A DNA stretch of 7,929 bases, from the NCBI GenBank assembly GCA_948960675.1, contig CARDPF010000141.1:1-7929 (forward strand), given 5' to 3'. A model generated the notes under the pieces. It was not told the DNA's origin, made no database searches, and saw only the letters and a list, made by a program, of their open reading frames with translations. Both the position numbers and the translations under genes were made by a program. Shown here piece after piece: positions 1 through 6,855 of the stretch. Numbering within the stretch: position 1 is the stretch's first letter; each line of letters starts with the position of its first letter. Origin of the DNA: an uncultured Eisenbergiella sp. Its GTDB lineage: Bacteria; Bacillota; Clostridia; Lachnospirales; Lachnospiraceae.

Positions 1-36
1 TCTACACTCTTTCCCTACACGACGCTCTTCCGATCT
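1..36. other. Illumina adapter sequence (contamination)
   Basis: These bases match the 3' part of the Illumina TruSeq universal/Read 1 adapter exactly as I remember it, ending in the familiar GCTCTTCCGATCT. Genomic sequence begins at base 37. The adapter sits at the very end of the window, as expected from read-through of a short insert retained at a contig end. It should be trimmed, and no reading frame crossing it (for example one on the minus strand ending at 35) is biological. Confidence 0.97.
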
Positions 37-101
37 ATTGCGGGAGCACGTAGTGTAGCGCAATCCGTGGTATCATAGGGGGCAAAATACCTTTTGACCC
101 C
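37..101. repeat. Two short inverted repeats downstream of the leftward operon
   Basis: The first inverted repeat pairs ATTGCG (37-42) with CGCAAT (59-64) around a 16-nt loop. The second pairs GGGG (78-81) and CAAAA (83-87) with TTTTG (92-96) and CCCC (98-101), with one G/A mismatch and a TACC loop. Both lie just past the stop codon of the last leftward gene (127), so they could form the 3' end of the operon transcript. Neither is followed by a T-run in the leftward direction, so they are poor classical terminators. They may be part of a dispersed intergenic repeat cut by the contig end. Confidence 0.45.
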
Positions 102-126
102 AACATCATGACATTGGTTTGGTCTG

Positions 127-2253
127 CTACTCCCCGTCCGGTATCCGATACCTGACCACCGTCTGGTCTTTGATTTCCTTTGTGGAAGAAGCGATCACCT
201 CTTCGCCCTCCGTCAGGGCATCCCCCTCCAGGGCGGCATAGCTGTCCCCCTCTTCCAGTACTTTGACATACCTTTTTTCCGCTACCATCTCTTCGCCCAA
301 AATCCCCTGCTGCCTGCGCACCACATAAATGTAATGCCGCTCTTTTTCCGCATAGACCAAATTCGACGGCACACAGCACGGATAGCTTTCCGACTGCCAT
401 GATACCACAAAGGTTCCGCTCTCCCCCATATTTCCCGTCCCCTGCGGCAGGGAGAAAACAGCCAAATAGCTTCCGTCTGTCTGGGGTTCCAGATATTCCA
501 CCGCGCAGTCCAGCCGCTCATTGCCCAACTGGAGGCTTCCCTGTGTCCCTTGATTTACATACTTTTTTTGTTCTTTGGGAACGGTCATCCAAAATTCCAG
601 ATTCTCTTCCCGGTCGGCATAAACCACCGCTGCCCCGTCGGGCGTATCGTTTCCCGGCGATACACGAACCGCCGTCACTACCCCTTTCTGCCGTGCCGTG
701 ACTTTTCCATCCTGCTCCTGCAATTTGCGGTATCCCTGCAGCACCTCTTTTTGCCAGGACAATTCCAATTGGTTCAAAACCAGCGTATCCTGCAGGGTTT
801 CGGGTTCTACGGAATCATCCACCTTCCGCTGCGCCTCCTTAAGCGTGTTTTGCTTTTGCCGCAGGGCATCGTCATAAGCCCAGCCTGCGCTTTCGGCGCT
901 TCGGCGCAGCGTTTCGGCCTGCGCCTCCCAGTTCTTTTTCTCGGCATCCTCCTCCGCAAAATCCGGCCGCACCCTGCCCTCCTCCTGATGCTCCTGCAGC
1001 TTGTCCTGTGCCTCCCCCAAAGCATCTTCGCAAGCATTTTGTCTGGCAATTGCCTCCTCCAACCGTTTTTGTAAAACCTCCAGCGACTGTCCCGGCTCTT
1101 TCGGTGCACTGTTCGGCGGCGTCACGTCCGGCAGCGCAGGCACTGTTTCCGGCGGGTCTACATCCGGCGATGCAGACTCTGTTTCCGGCGGGTCTGCATC
1201 CGGCGATGCAGGTTCCGTTTCTGCCGGGTCTGCACCCGGCGGCACAGACTCTGTTTCCGGCGGGTCTACATCCAGCGGCACAGACTCTGTTTCCGGCGGA
1301 TCTGCATCCAGCGGCACAGACTCTGTTTCCACCGGGTCTGCATCCGGCAGCGCAGGCTCCGTTTCCGGCGGTGTTACACCGGACGGCACAGATCCGGCTT
1401 CCGGCAGTTCTTCATCCGGCAGCACGGATCCGGTTTCTAACGGTATGAAATCCGGCATTACAGACCCTGTTTCCGGCAGCATGAATCCGGTTTCTAACGG
1501 TACGAAACCTGACGGCACAGTCTGGGTTTCCATGCTAAACAGCGTCCCGTTCCCCTGCTTTTCTTTCCACGCATCCACTGCCGCCTGCGCTTCCTCCACC
1601 TCCCGCCGTGCTGCCGTCAGCGCAGCTGTCAGCTGCTTTACCTCTTCTTTGAGCCGCTTTCCCCTCTCCACCCAATCGTCATAAGCGGCAAACGCTTCCT
1701 CCCGTCCCTTTTCATCGGTAATCTGCGGGGCATCCTCCAGATGCCTTTGCAAATCCGCATTTGCCTCGTCCTCCTGTATTTTCGCCCGGCTGATTGCCGT
1801 CTCCCTGTCTGTGGCTTCCGCAAGATAATCCTCCAGCAGCCGGTTTGTGTCGCGCACCTTTTCCGCGTCCGCAAGCCCCTGGTTATGCTGCAGGGTCGCA
1901 ATCTGTACTTCCAGCTTCCTGATATCCAATTCCTGCTTTGCAATCTGCTCTTGCAAATCCTGCATATCCAGTGTAAAAAGTACGTCCCCCTCCTCTACTT
2001 CGTCTCCCTTTCCTGCCTTAACCGTATCGACCCGGATGGACGGCAGCACCGATACCGCAAATTCCTGCCCCTGCGTCACAGTTCCCTGCAGCTTCACCAC
2101 ACGGCCTAGCGTTCTCTTTTTTGCCTCTTCCACTGTAATTTGGGGAAGCTGATAGGCATAGACACTTTTGGATATCAGGGTAGAGACCATCATAAAAGCC
2201 AAAAAGCCCCCTATCGCCGCCATCATTTTCCGTTTGCTTTTCCAAAACTCCAT
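127..2253 (-). CDS. HlyD/membrane-fusion-like protein with a 12-residue tandem-repeat linker
   Basis: A 708-residue membrane-anchored protein resembling HlyD/RND-type periplasmic adaptors, usually annotated as an efflux adaptor subunit. A hydrophobic anchor spans about residues 11-32 after a Lys/Arg-rich start. A first lipoyl-like half follows at about 45-97 (KAGKGDEVEEGDVLFTLD). A long coiled coil runs from about 98 to 235, then a repeat linker at 242-380, a returning coiled coil at about 388-515, a second lipoyl-like half at about 516-550 (GVVTAVRVSPGNDTPDG), and beta-barrel/membrane-proximal segments to the end. The start at 2253 is chosen because GGAGG at 2261-2265 lies 7 nt upstream. An in-frame ATG at 2259 is too close to that site, and the frame open back to 2418 overlaps the upstream permease. 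It is the last gene of an ABC importer operon, 85 nt after the MalG-type permease. No exporter ATPase or RND pump adjoins it, so its transport partner and function are unknown. Confidence 0.85.
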   Translation of the reverse strand: MEFWKSKRKMMAAIGGFLAFMMVSTLISKSVYAYQLPQITVEEAKKRTLGRVVKLQGTVTQGQEFAVSVLPSIRVDTVKAGKGDEVEEGDVLFTLDMQDLQEQIAKQELDIRKLEVQIATLQHNQGLADAEKVRDTNRLLEDYLAEATDRETAISRAKIQEDEANADLQRHLEDAPQITDEKGREEAFAAYDDWVERGKRLKEEVKQLTAALTAARREVEEAQAAVDAWKEKQGNGTLFSMETQTVPSGFVPLETGFMLPETGSVMPDFIPLETGSVLPDEELPEAGSVPSGVTPPETEPALPDADPVETESVPLDADPPETESVPLDVDPPETESVPPGADPAETEPASPDADPPETESASPDVDPPETVPALPDVTPPNSAPKEPGQSLEVLQKRLEEAIARQNACEDALGEAQDKLQEHQEEGRVRPDFAEEDAEKKNWEAQAETLRRSAESAGWAYDDALRQKQNTLKEAQRKVDDSVEPETLQDTLVLNQLELSWQKEVLQGYRKLQEQDGKVTARQKGVVTAVRVSPGNDTPDGAAVVYADREENLEFWMTVPKEQKKYVNQGTQGSLQLGNERLDCAVEYLEPQTDGSYLAVFSLPQGTGNMGESGTFVVSWQSESYPCCVPSNLVYAEKERHYIYVVRRQQGILGEEMVAEKRYVKVLEEGDSYAALEGDALTEGEEVIASSTKEIKDQTVVRYRIPDGE
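1114..1530 (-). repeat. 36-bp in-frame tandem repeat (VNTR) encoding 12-residue Pro/Asp/Glu repeats
   Basis: Twelve consecutive units lie in frame in the HlyD-like gene (residues 242-380). Eleven are exactly 36 bp, with boundaries at 1114, 1150, 1186, 1222, 1258, 1294, 1330, 1366, 1402, 1438 and 1495. One unit (1474-1494) is cut to 21 bp. The protein consensus is about ETESVPLDADPP. The units between 1150 and 1365 are the most alike at the DNA level, and those at 1366-1530 have diverged most, which fits recent expansion of the middle of the array. The encoded segment is acidic and proline-rich, so it is probably extended and not helical, and it joins the two halves of the coiled-coil hairpin. 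Confidence 0.95.
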
Positions 2254-2260
2254 CCTCATA

Positions 2261-2265
2261 CCTCC
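2261..2265 (-). promoter_or_regulatory. Ribosome binding site of the HlyD-like gene
   Basis: On the minus strand this reads GGAGG (within GGGAGG), 7 nt before the ATG at 2253 and only 1 nt before the ATG at 2259. The spacing decides the start at 2253 and argues against the 55-residue extension that the open frame would allow. Confidence 0.8.
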
Positions 2266-2338
2266 CAAAATCCTGCCACCGCCAGCAATCCGTCTACAGA
2301 CAGCAGGGTTGCGGATCCCTACAGGAACTGCCCCCTTT

Positions 2339-3190
2339 TTATCCCTTCGTTCCCGCCGCCGAAATTCCCTGTTCCAGATACTCCTTCCCAAAAGCAAACA
2401 CCAGCAGGGCAGGCACAAGCGTGACCACGGATGCCGTCATTGCAAACCCGGCCCGCTCCAGACCGACCTGTGGCAGATACAAAGACAGGGGCCACAGGGA
2501 CTGTTCCTCCAAAAAAGCCAGGGGCTGTTCGATCAGATTCCAGCATTCCAAAAAATTCAGTACCACGGCGGACCAGATTCCCCCCTCCGCCAAGGGCAGC
2601 CCGATGCGCCAAAACAAATACCATTCCCCCGCCCCGTCCATTCTGGCCGCTTCCAGAAGGCTTTCCGGAATGCCACGAAAGCTCCGGTAAAGCAAAAACA
2701 CCGGAAACGTGGAAAAGGCAGCGGGTAAAACCACCGCCCAATGGGTATCCAAAAGCCCAAATCTGTCCAGCACCAGATACTGGGACAGCATAGTCACCTG
2801 AAAGGGAAGCAGCATCAGCACCACATAGACGCAAAACCAAACTTTCTTCATCCAAAAATCATACCGTGCAAAAGACCATGCCGCCGGTACCGCTACCAGC
2901 AGCTGTCCTGCCAAAATCAGCACCGTGATCTTTACCGAGTTCCAAAACAGTACGAAAAACTGCGGCGTCGCAAAAAGCAGCTTTCCGTACCGGGAAAAAT
3001 CCGGAAATTCCGGGATCCAATGCCAGCGCACGTAGCCCTCCCCCGCAGGCGTCATGGGCAAAAGCCGCTCCCACATCTCATAATCCCCTGTGATGGAACC
3101 GGAAAGCAACAGCGCCACCGGCAGGCAGATCAAAAGCGCCAGCATGGCCAGACACACCGCCGTTATGCCGTTTTCTATCCGTCTGCGCAT
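2339..3190 (-). CDS. Carbohydrate ABC transporter permease, MalG-type (CUT1)
   Basis: An inner-membrane permease of 283 residues, a usual length for MalG-type subunits. It should pair with the MalF-type permease encoded just upstream to form the channel of a CUT1 importer. The first membrane segment is at about residues 8-30, followed by an extracellular stretch with the family-like pattern FSRYGKLLF...FFVLFWNS (65-84) and further hydrophobic segments. The cytoplasmic EAA loop is clear: E180-A-A-x-x-D185-G186...P199, the docking site for the ATPase. The start at 3190 has GGAGG at 3195-3199 and gives a normal MalG N-terminus. An alternative ATG at 3247 overlaps the previous stop as TAATG and would add 19 Lys/Gly-rich residues; a GTG at 3262 is also in frame. 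Family assignment is firm. The substrate cannot be told, since CUT1 permeases also carry non-maltose sugars and related solutes. Confidence 0.92.
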   Translation of the reverse strand: MRRRIENGITAVCLAMLALLICLPVALLLSGSITGDYEMWERLLPMTPAGEGYVRWHWIPEFPDFSRYGKLLFATPQFFVLFWNSVKITVLILAGQLLVAVPAAWSFARYDFWMKKVWFCVYVVLMLLPFQVTMLSQYLVLDRFGLLDTHWAVVLPAAFSTFPVFLLYRSFRGIPESLLEAARMDGAGEWYLFWRIGLPLAEGGIWSAVVLNFLECWNLIEQPLAFLEEQSLWPLSLYLPQVGLERAGFAMTASVVTLVPALLVFAFGKEYLEQGISAAGTKG

Positions 3191-3194
3191 TTTC

Positions 3195-3199
3195 CCTCC
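3195..3199 (-). promoter_or_regulatory. Candidate ribosome binding site of the MalG-type permease
   Basis: The minus strand reads AGGTGGAGGGAAAATG, placing GGAGG 4 nt before the ATG at 3190. The competing coupled start at 3247 has only a weak GGGA-type sequence upstream, although its stop-start overlap could allow translational coupling. This site is the main reason for preferring the shorter protein. Confidence 0.55.
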
Positions 3200-3246
3200 A
3201 CCTTTTTTGCCTGTATCCGGCACTTTTTGTCCATCCATTTTACGCA

Positions 3247-4101
3247 TTATTCTTTTTCCCACAGTCGCTGCAATAGCAGGATGCCAGTGATCATGACCGC
3301 CCCCGTAACCACTGCGGCGGCGGCCATCTTATCCAGCGAAAGATTCACAAACCAGTTGTTGAACAAATGCTGTAGCATGTACATACTTTCATGGGGATAG
3401 GAACCTGCCACCAGATATGCCTCCCGAAATACCTTAAACGCATTCAGAAAGGAAAGTACCCCAATCGTATAGAGGTTTGGCAGAAGCTGTGGAAACACCA
3501 CCCTCCAAAAAACCTGCCATGCCCCGGCCCCATCCACCCTTGCCGCTTCCCTCTGCTCGGAGGAAACGGACAAAAGCCCGGCAAACCAGAGCGTCACCGT
3601 ATAGCCCAGGTTTTTCCAGATATAGCTTGCCACCAGTACCCAAAAAGCCGCCCCACTATCCATATAATCCGTCGTAAAAACCCGTTCTTTTCCAAGCATC
3701 GCGGCAAAATCACCCAGCCAGGCATTGAAAAGCCCCTGCTTTGCAAAAAACATTTTCCACACCAATACCACCGTTGCGGAAGGAACCGCCATCGGCAACA
3801 GGTAGGCGGACAAAAATCTTTTCCCTTCGCAATGCCGCTCCAGCAATATGGCCACAAGCAGTCCCAGTCCCAATAAAACCGGCAGGCAAAAGAGGCAAAA
3901 CCGCGCCGTATTGCGGGACGCCAAAAGGAACGCCTCATTTTGGAACACCGTCCTGTAATTGTCCAAGCCGCAAAATTCTTTTGTCACCGCCGTCAAAAAG
4001 GAACGGCGCACCACATCTGCAAAGGGGATCAGGTAAAAAAACAATACGCCGCACAGACTTGGCAGTAAAAAAGCATACGCAATCAGGTTTCTTTTTTTCA
4101 T
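3247..4101 (-). CDS. Sugar ABC transporter permease, MalF/UgpA-type (CUT1)
   Basis: An inner-membrane permease of 284 residues, the first of the two channel subunits. Hydrophobic segments lie at about residues 7-30, 64-87, 97-119, 151-177, 205-223 and 258-278, giving the usual six. The extracellular GLDNYRTVFQNEAF (45-58) is typical of the MalF/UgpA group. The EAA loop reads E185-A-A-R-V-D190-G191-A...P204, the ATPase-contact signature. The ATG at 4101 follows GGTGG on the minus strand and begins 11 nt after the stop of the solute-binding lipoprotein gene, so the two are almost certainly co-transcribed. No ATPase gene lies in the operon. Many Firmicutes importers of this class borrow a shared MsmX-like ATPase encoded elsewhere, which is the likely situation here (inference). 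Confidence 0.94.
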   Translation of the reverse strand: MKKRNLIAYAFLLPSLCGVLFFYLIPFADVVRRSFLTAVTKEFCGLDNYRTVFQNEAFLLASRNTARFCLFCLPVLLGLGLLVAILLERHCEGKRFLSAYLLPMAVPSATVVLVWKMFFAKQGLFNAWLGDFAAMLGKERVFTTDYMDSGAAFWVLVASYIWKNLGYTVTLWFAGLLSVSSEQREAARVDGAGAWQVFWRVVFPQLLPNLYTIGVLSFLNAFKVFREAYLVAGSYPHESMYMLQHLFNNWFVNLSLDKMAAAAVVTGAVMITGILLLQRLWEKE

Positions 4102-4112
4102 TATCCACCGCT

Positions 4113-6527
4113 TTATTCCGCCAGGGAAAGCTTCACCCTGCCTTCTACCTCCGCCAGCGCCTCCTGCATGCCGATTTCACCGTTTAACAGCTTTTCCCCC
4201 GTCTCCAACACGGCGCTTTCCAGCCTTTCGTTCTGCAGATACGGCGTCTGCAAAGCCTCCAGTGTCCCATACATCCACGCCATTTCCTCCTGTGTCAGCT
4301 GGTACAGTTCCATGACCTGACGGGAAGTCCCCGTCATGCTCATGGAACCGATCACGCCGTTTTCATCGCCGCTGTTTAGCGTCGCACTTTCCTCCATGGC
4401 GGCCCGGTTCACAAAAAACCCTTCCCCGCAGGCCGCCTCCTGTGTAAGCAGAAGTTCCACAAATTGCTGCGCCAGTTCCTCTTCTTTCGCCAGCGCGCTG
4501 ATACCGGCTATGGTATAGGGATAGAAAACATGCTGCGCCTGTCCCGGCATCACATCACACGACAGTTCCTTTCTCTGCCTGCAGACGGAAAACATCACCT
4601 GCAGTCCCCACATTTCGTTGGCATATCCCATTGCAAAGCTGTCTTTGTCCTGAAAATATGCCGTTATGGCATTTTTGTCGATGAGCATCCATGGGAACTC
4701 CTTCCTGGCTCCATCAATTCCATAGTTGGTATCTTTCCACGCTTCCTTTTCTTCCTGTGAGATTCCTTTTTTTTCCGCCTCGTAGATCCGCAGTGCCTGT
4801 GTATAAAATGCTTCCACCGCTGCCATGTCCACGCCGTTTTCTTCGCCCTCCCACGCCGGGGCGCAGGAGGATGCCAGCAGTTGCAGCGTGGGAAGAGCCT
4901 CCATGGTGCCCGACACGCTGCCGGTTTCCTGCCGCATCCGCAGCGACTCTACCGCATCCGCCATCCCTTCTATATCCGCAATTTTCCCCATTTCCTCCGC
5001 CGGACCCAGCAGACACGGAAATTTGCACCGCGCAGGAACCGCAAAGACTTTTCCTCCTTCTTCAAACGCACCGGCAATATTCCCAAAAAGCGGTTCGGTT
5101 TCCCCTGCTTTTTCCAAAGTCTTTGACAGATCGGCCAGCATTCCCTTTTCCGTGTATGCGTCCATGGGCAATCCGTCCAAAAACAGTACATCCGGTCCGT
5201 TTCCGGCCAGAATCCGGGTATTCAAATTCTTGACCGCATCCTCTTTGGTCTGTCCCCCCTCCCCGTCCCAGCCAATTTCATAATTCACATATAACTCCGG
5301 ATGCCGTCTCTGGAACATGCTCACAACTTTCTGCGCCATGACATCTTTTTCCAGACTGTATACCTGCAACTCCCTGTCCGGCTGTGCAGGCATACTTTCG
5401 TCATAAGCAAAAATACCGCTCCCGTCCCCATACAGCACAAAAAAACGGTTATCCGTCAAAGGAAGCATCCCAAACATAGGCGTGGAAGGATCCCCCAGGG
5501 AACACAGACTGCCCTCCAAAAGCTTTTCCATGGTTCCTCCCCCCAACGTATGCCTGTAAATCCCCTCCCCGCAGGTCAGGTATAGCGTATCCTGCTCCCC
5601 GGCGTATAGGTAAATGCTGTAGGCATCCGACGCAAACCGCACCAACTGCCCGTTTTCCCCTGCAATTCTTTGTATCATTTTATCCAAAACGGCATCGCTT
5701 TCCCGCAAAACACCTTCCCTGCGGTCATAGACCAGTACCCCCTCGCTTGTGACCGCAAACAGATTATCCCCGGCAAAAGCGACCTGCTGCACCCATGCAT
5801 CGGTATCAAACAAAGCGGTCAGGCCTTCCTTGGACCATTCATACATCCGCTCCATATCCGTCACATACAAAACCCCGTCCGGCGCATACCAGCAGCCGTT
5901 CATGGAAAAATGATTTCCCCGGCCATTCAACGCCCTAATCTCCACATCCTCTGCAGACCCGTCCGGATGGATCAGCTGATATTCCATGTCCCAGCCATCC
6001 GCCTCCCCTTCCTCCCCGGTCTCCTCCATGGATTCCCCTTCTGTCGGGGATTCCGGCTCCTTAGCGGATTGGGTCTCTTCTTCCCTGCTTTCTTCCTCCT
6101 CCAAAGATGACGGCTCCCCTGTCCCGGCATCTTCCGAATAATCCATCCCTCCCAAAAACAAAGTGCCGTCCGGCGCAATCGCCGCACACCGAAAGCCCAT
6201 GTATGGATCTTTCGTCCCATACCATTGGTTCTGCCACAGTTCCCAGCTTTTTCCCTCATCCCCGGTCACAAACGGGCCGTAATTATATGAAAAAACCGCA
6301 ATTCTCCCGTCGTCCAGCCGCACCGGTGCCGTACATCTTCCCAAGGGAATGTCAGCCGGTGTATACTCCTCCACATACCTGCCCAGCAAAACCTCCTGCC
6401 CATTTTCCTCCCCTGTGCCGGACAGCCCTACCTGCCTGCCACATCCGCATGCCAAAAGGGAAAGCGCCGCCAAAACCGCCGTAAAACGTCCCGCCGCCTT
6501 TCCCATGGTCCCCTTCCTCTTTTCCAT
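4113..6527 (-). CDS. Beta-propeller/extracellular solute-binding fusion lipoprotein
   Basis: An 804-residue surface lipoprotein, roughly twice the length of an ordinary sugar-binding protein. The signal peptide ends in a lipobox LLAC with lipidated Cys27 predicted. Residues about 60-385 look like a beta-propeller. They contain an Asp-box, TGDEGKSW (88-95), and blade-like strands ending in PDG turns, APDGTLFLGG (118-127) and APDGVLYVTD (215-224), with further blade-like segments near 246-268, 303-325 and 350-376. A Glu/Ser-rich insertion interrupts this part at about 131-178. Residues about 388-804 form a family 1 solute-binding domain: LEKDVMAQKVVSMFQRRHPE (392-411), then GPDVLFLD (444-451) and YTEKGMLADLSKTL (458-471). 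The ATG at 6527 has GGGAG 6 nt upstream; M8 is a less likely start. As first gene of the operon it should deliver ligand to the two permeases. What the propeller binds is unknown. Solute-binding assignment is strong; the propeller call rests on motif pattern only. Confidence 0.9.
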   Translation of the reverse strand: MEKRKGTMGKAAGRFTAVLAALSLLACGCGRQVGLSGTGEENGQEVLLGRYVEEYTPADIPLGRCTAPVRLDDGRIAVFSYNYGPFVTGDEGKSWELWQNQWYGTKDPYMGFRCAAIAPDGTLFLGGMDYSEDAGTGEPSSLEEEESREEETQSAKEPESPTEGESMEETGEEGEADGWDMEYQLIHPDGSAEDVEIRALNGRGNHFSMNGCWYAPDGVLYVTDMERMYEWSKEGLTALFDTDAWVQQVAFAGDNLFAVTSEGVLVYDRREGVLRESDAVLDKMIQRIAGENGQLVRFASDAYSIYLYAGEQDTLYLTCGEGIYRHTLGGGTMEKLLEGSLCSLGDPSTPMFGMLPLTDNRFFVLYGDGSGIFAYDESMPAQPDRELQVYSLEKDVMAQKVVSMFQRRHPELYVNYEIGWDGEGGQTKEDAVKNLNTRILAGNGPDVLFLDGLPMDAYTEKGMLADLSKTLEKAGETEPLFGNIAGAFEEGGKVFAVPARCKFPCLLGPAEEMGKIADIEGMADAVESLRMRQETGSVSGTMEALPTLQLLASSCAPAWEGEENGVDMAAVEAFYTQALRIYEAEKKGISQEEKEAWKDTNYGIDGARKEFPWMLIDKNAITAYFQDKDSFAMGYANEMWGLQVMFSVCRQRKELSCDVMPGQAQHVFYPYTIAGISALAKEEELAQQFVELLLTQEAACGEGFFVNRAAMEESATLNSGDENGVIGSMSMTGTSRQVMELYQLTQEEMAWMYGTLEALQTPYLQNERLESAVLETGEKLLNGEIGMQEALAEVEGRVKLSLAE

Positions 6528-6606
6528 ACCAATCTCCCTTCCATACTTTGTGAACCAATGTCATTTCGTTTTGCCATGGGCTCAGGCAGTGCCCGTGAAC
6601 AATAAC

Positions 6607-6612
6607 ACCATA
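6607..6612 (-). promoter_or_regulatory. Candidate -10 element of the leftward operon
   Basis: On the minus strand the sequence CTGTTATGGT offers an extended -10 of the form TGnTATGGT. No good -35 hexamer lies 17 nt upstream; that position falls in the inner dyad arm, as expected for an activator-dependent promoter. Transcription would start at about 6600 and give a leader of roughly 70 nt before the ATG at 6527. Confidence 0.35.
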
Positions 6613-6672
6613 ACAGTAAAAATTTTAAAAAGTCTGTAATTTTAAAACATTTTTACAGACTTTTCTGTTATG
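6609..6672. promoter_or_regulatory. AT-rich nested dyad, candidate shared operator of divergent promoters
   Basis: The inner arms AAAAGTCTGTAA (6628-6639) and TTACAGACTTTT (6653-6664) are perfect inverted repeats around a 13-nt centre. The outer arms CATAACAG (6609-6616) and CTGTTATG (6665-6672) are also perfect inverted repeats, with an extra 11 bp only on the left side. ACAG/CTGT boxes therefore start at 6613, 6634, 6655 and 6665, spaced 21, 21 and 10 bp, close to whole helical turns. This suits a regulator binding one DNA face, perhaps the adjacent OmpR-family protein, although that family more often uses direct repeats. Seen: the symmetry and spacing. Inferred: the function. Confidence 0.5.
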
Positions 6673-6679
6673 CTATAAA
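6652..6679 (+). promoter_or_regulatory. Candidate rightward promoter for the two-component system
   Basis: TTTACA (6652-6657) and TATAAA (6674-6679) are separated by 16 nt, with a TG one base before the -10 (TGCTATAAA), a good match to a housekeeping promoter. An overlapping alternative is the extended -10 TGTTATGCT (6666-6674), a mirror of the leftward candidate. Either would start RNA within or just before the first repeat hairpin, so the transcript would have to pass two or three terminator-like hairpins to reach the regulator gene. Confidence 0.45.
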
Positions 6680-6705
6680 AAAGTGCCGCCCAGCGGCGGC
6701 ACTTT
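6680..6705. terminator. Terminator-like hairpin, repeat unit 1
   Basis: AAAGTGCCGCC (6680-6690) pairs perfectly with GGCGGCACTTT (6695-6705) around the loop CAGC. It is flanked by A residues on the left and ends in only three Ts on the right, so it may be a weak terminator in the rightward direction and better leftward, where the A-run reads as six Us. Confidence 0.55.
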
Positions 6706-6768
6706 ATGAGAATGCTCCGCATTCTCCCTAACTTCCTACACGCTTACAGCAACTTCCTTTAACATAAA

Positions 6769-6794
6769 AAAGTGCCGCCCGGCGGCGGCACTTT
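6769..6794. terminator. Terminator-like hairpin, repeat unit 2
   Basis: AAAGTGCCGCC (6769-6779) pairs with GGCGGCACTTT (6784-6794) around the loop CGGC. It is the same structure as in unit 1 apart from one loop base, again with a left A-run and a short right T-run. Confidence 0.55.
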
Positions 6795-6855
6795 ACGAGA
6801 ATGCTCCGCATTCTCCCTAACTTCCTACACGCTTACAGCAACTTCCTTTAACATA

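Noticed and set aside
35..400. Minus-strand open frame running to base 35
   Set aside because: It reads through the non-coding end and into the Illumina adapter, and overlaps the HlyD-like gene in another frame.
1114..1530. CRISPR-like appearance of the regular 36-bp units
   Set aside because: The units are contiguous without spacers, are in frame with a protein, and vary by coding substitutions.
1001..1684. A 227-codon plus-strand open frame rich in Ser/Gly repeats
   Set aside because: It is the antisense shadow of the 36-bp repeat array in the HlyD-like gene; the minus-strand frame has a good start, RBS and recognisable domains.
2254..2338. Possible terminator or promoter between the MalG-type and HlyD-like genes
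   Set aside because: Only 85 nt with no clear stem plus T-run and no convincing -35/-10 pair; read as a normal intra-operon gap.
2254..2418. 55-residue N-terminal extension of the HlyD-like protein
   Set aside because: It overlaps the end of the MalG-type gene, has no RBS, and the internal ATG at 2253 has GGAGG at 7-nt spacing followed by a normal membrane anchor.
6575..6597. Stem CATGGGC/GCCCGTG in the leader of the leftward operon
   Set aside because: Only 7 bp with a wobble or mismatch and a 9-nt loop, weaker on the strand that is actually transcribed, and no sign of a riboswitch or terminator.
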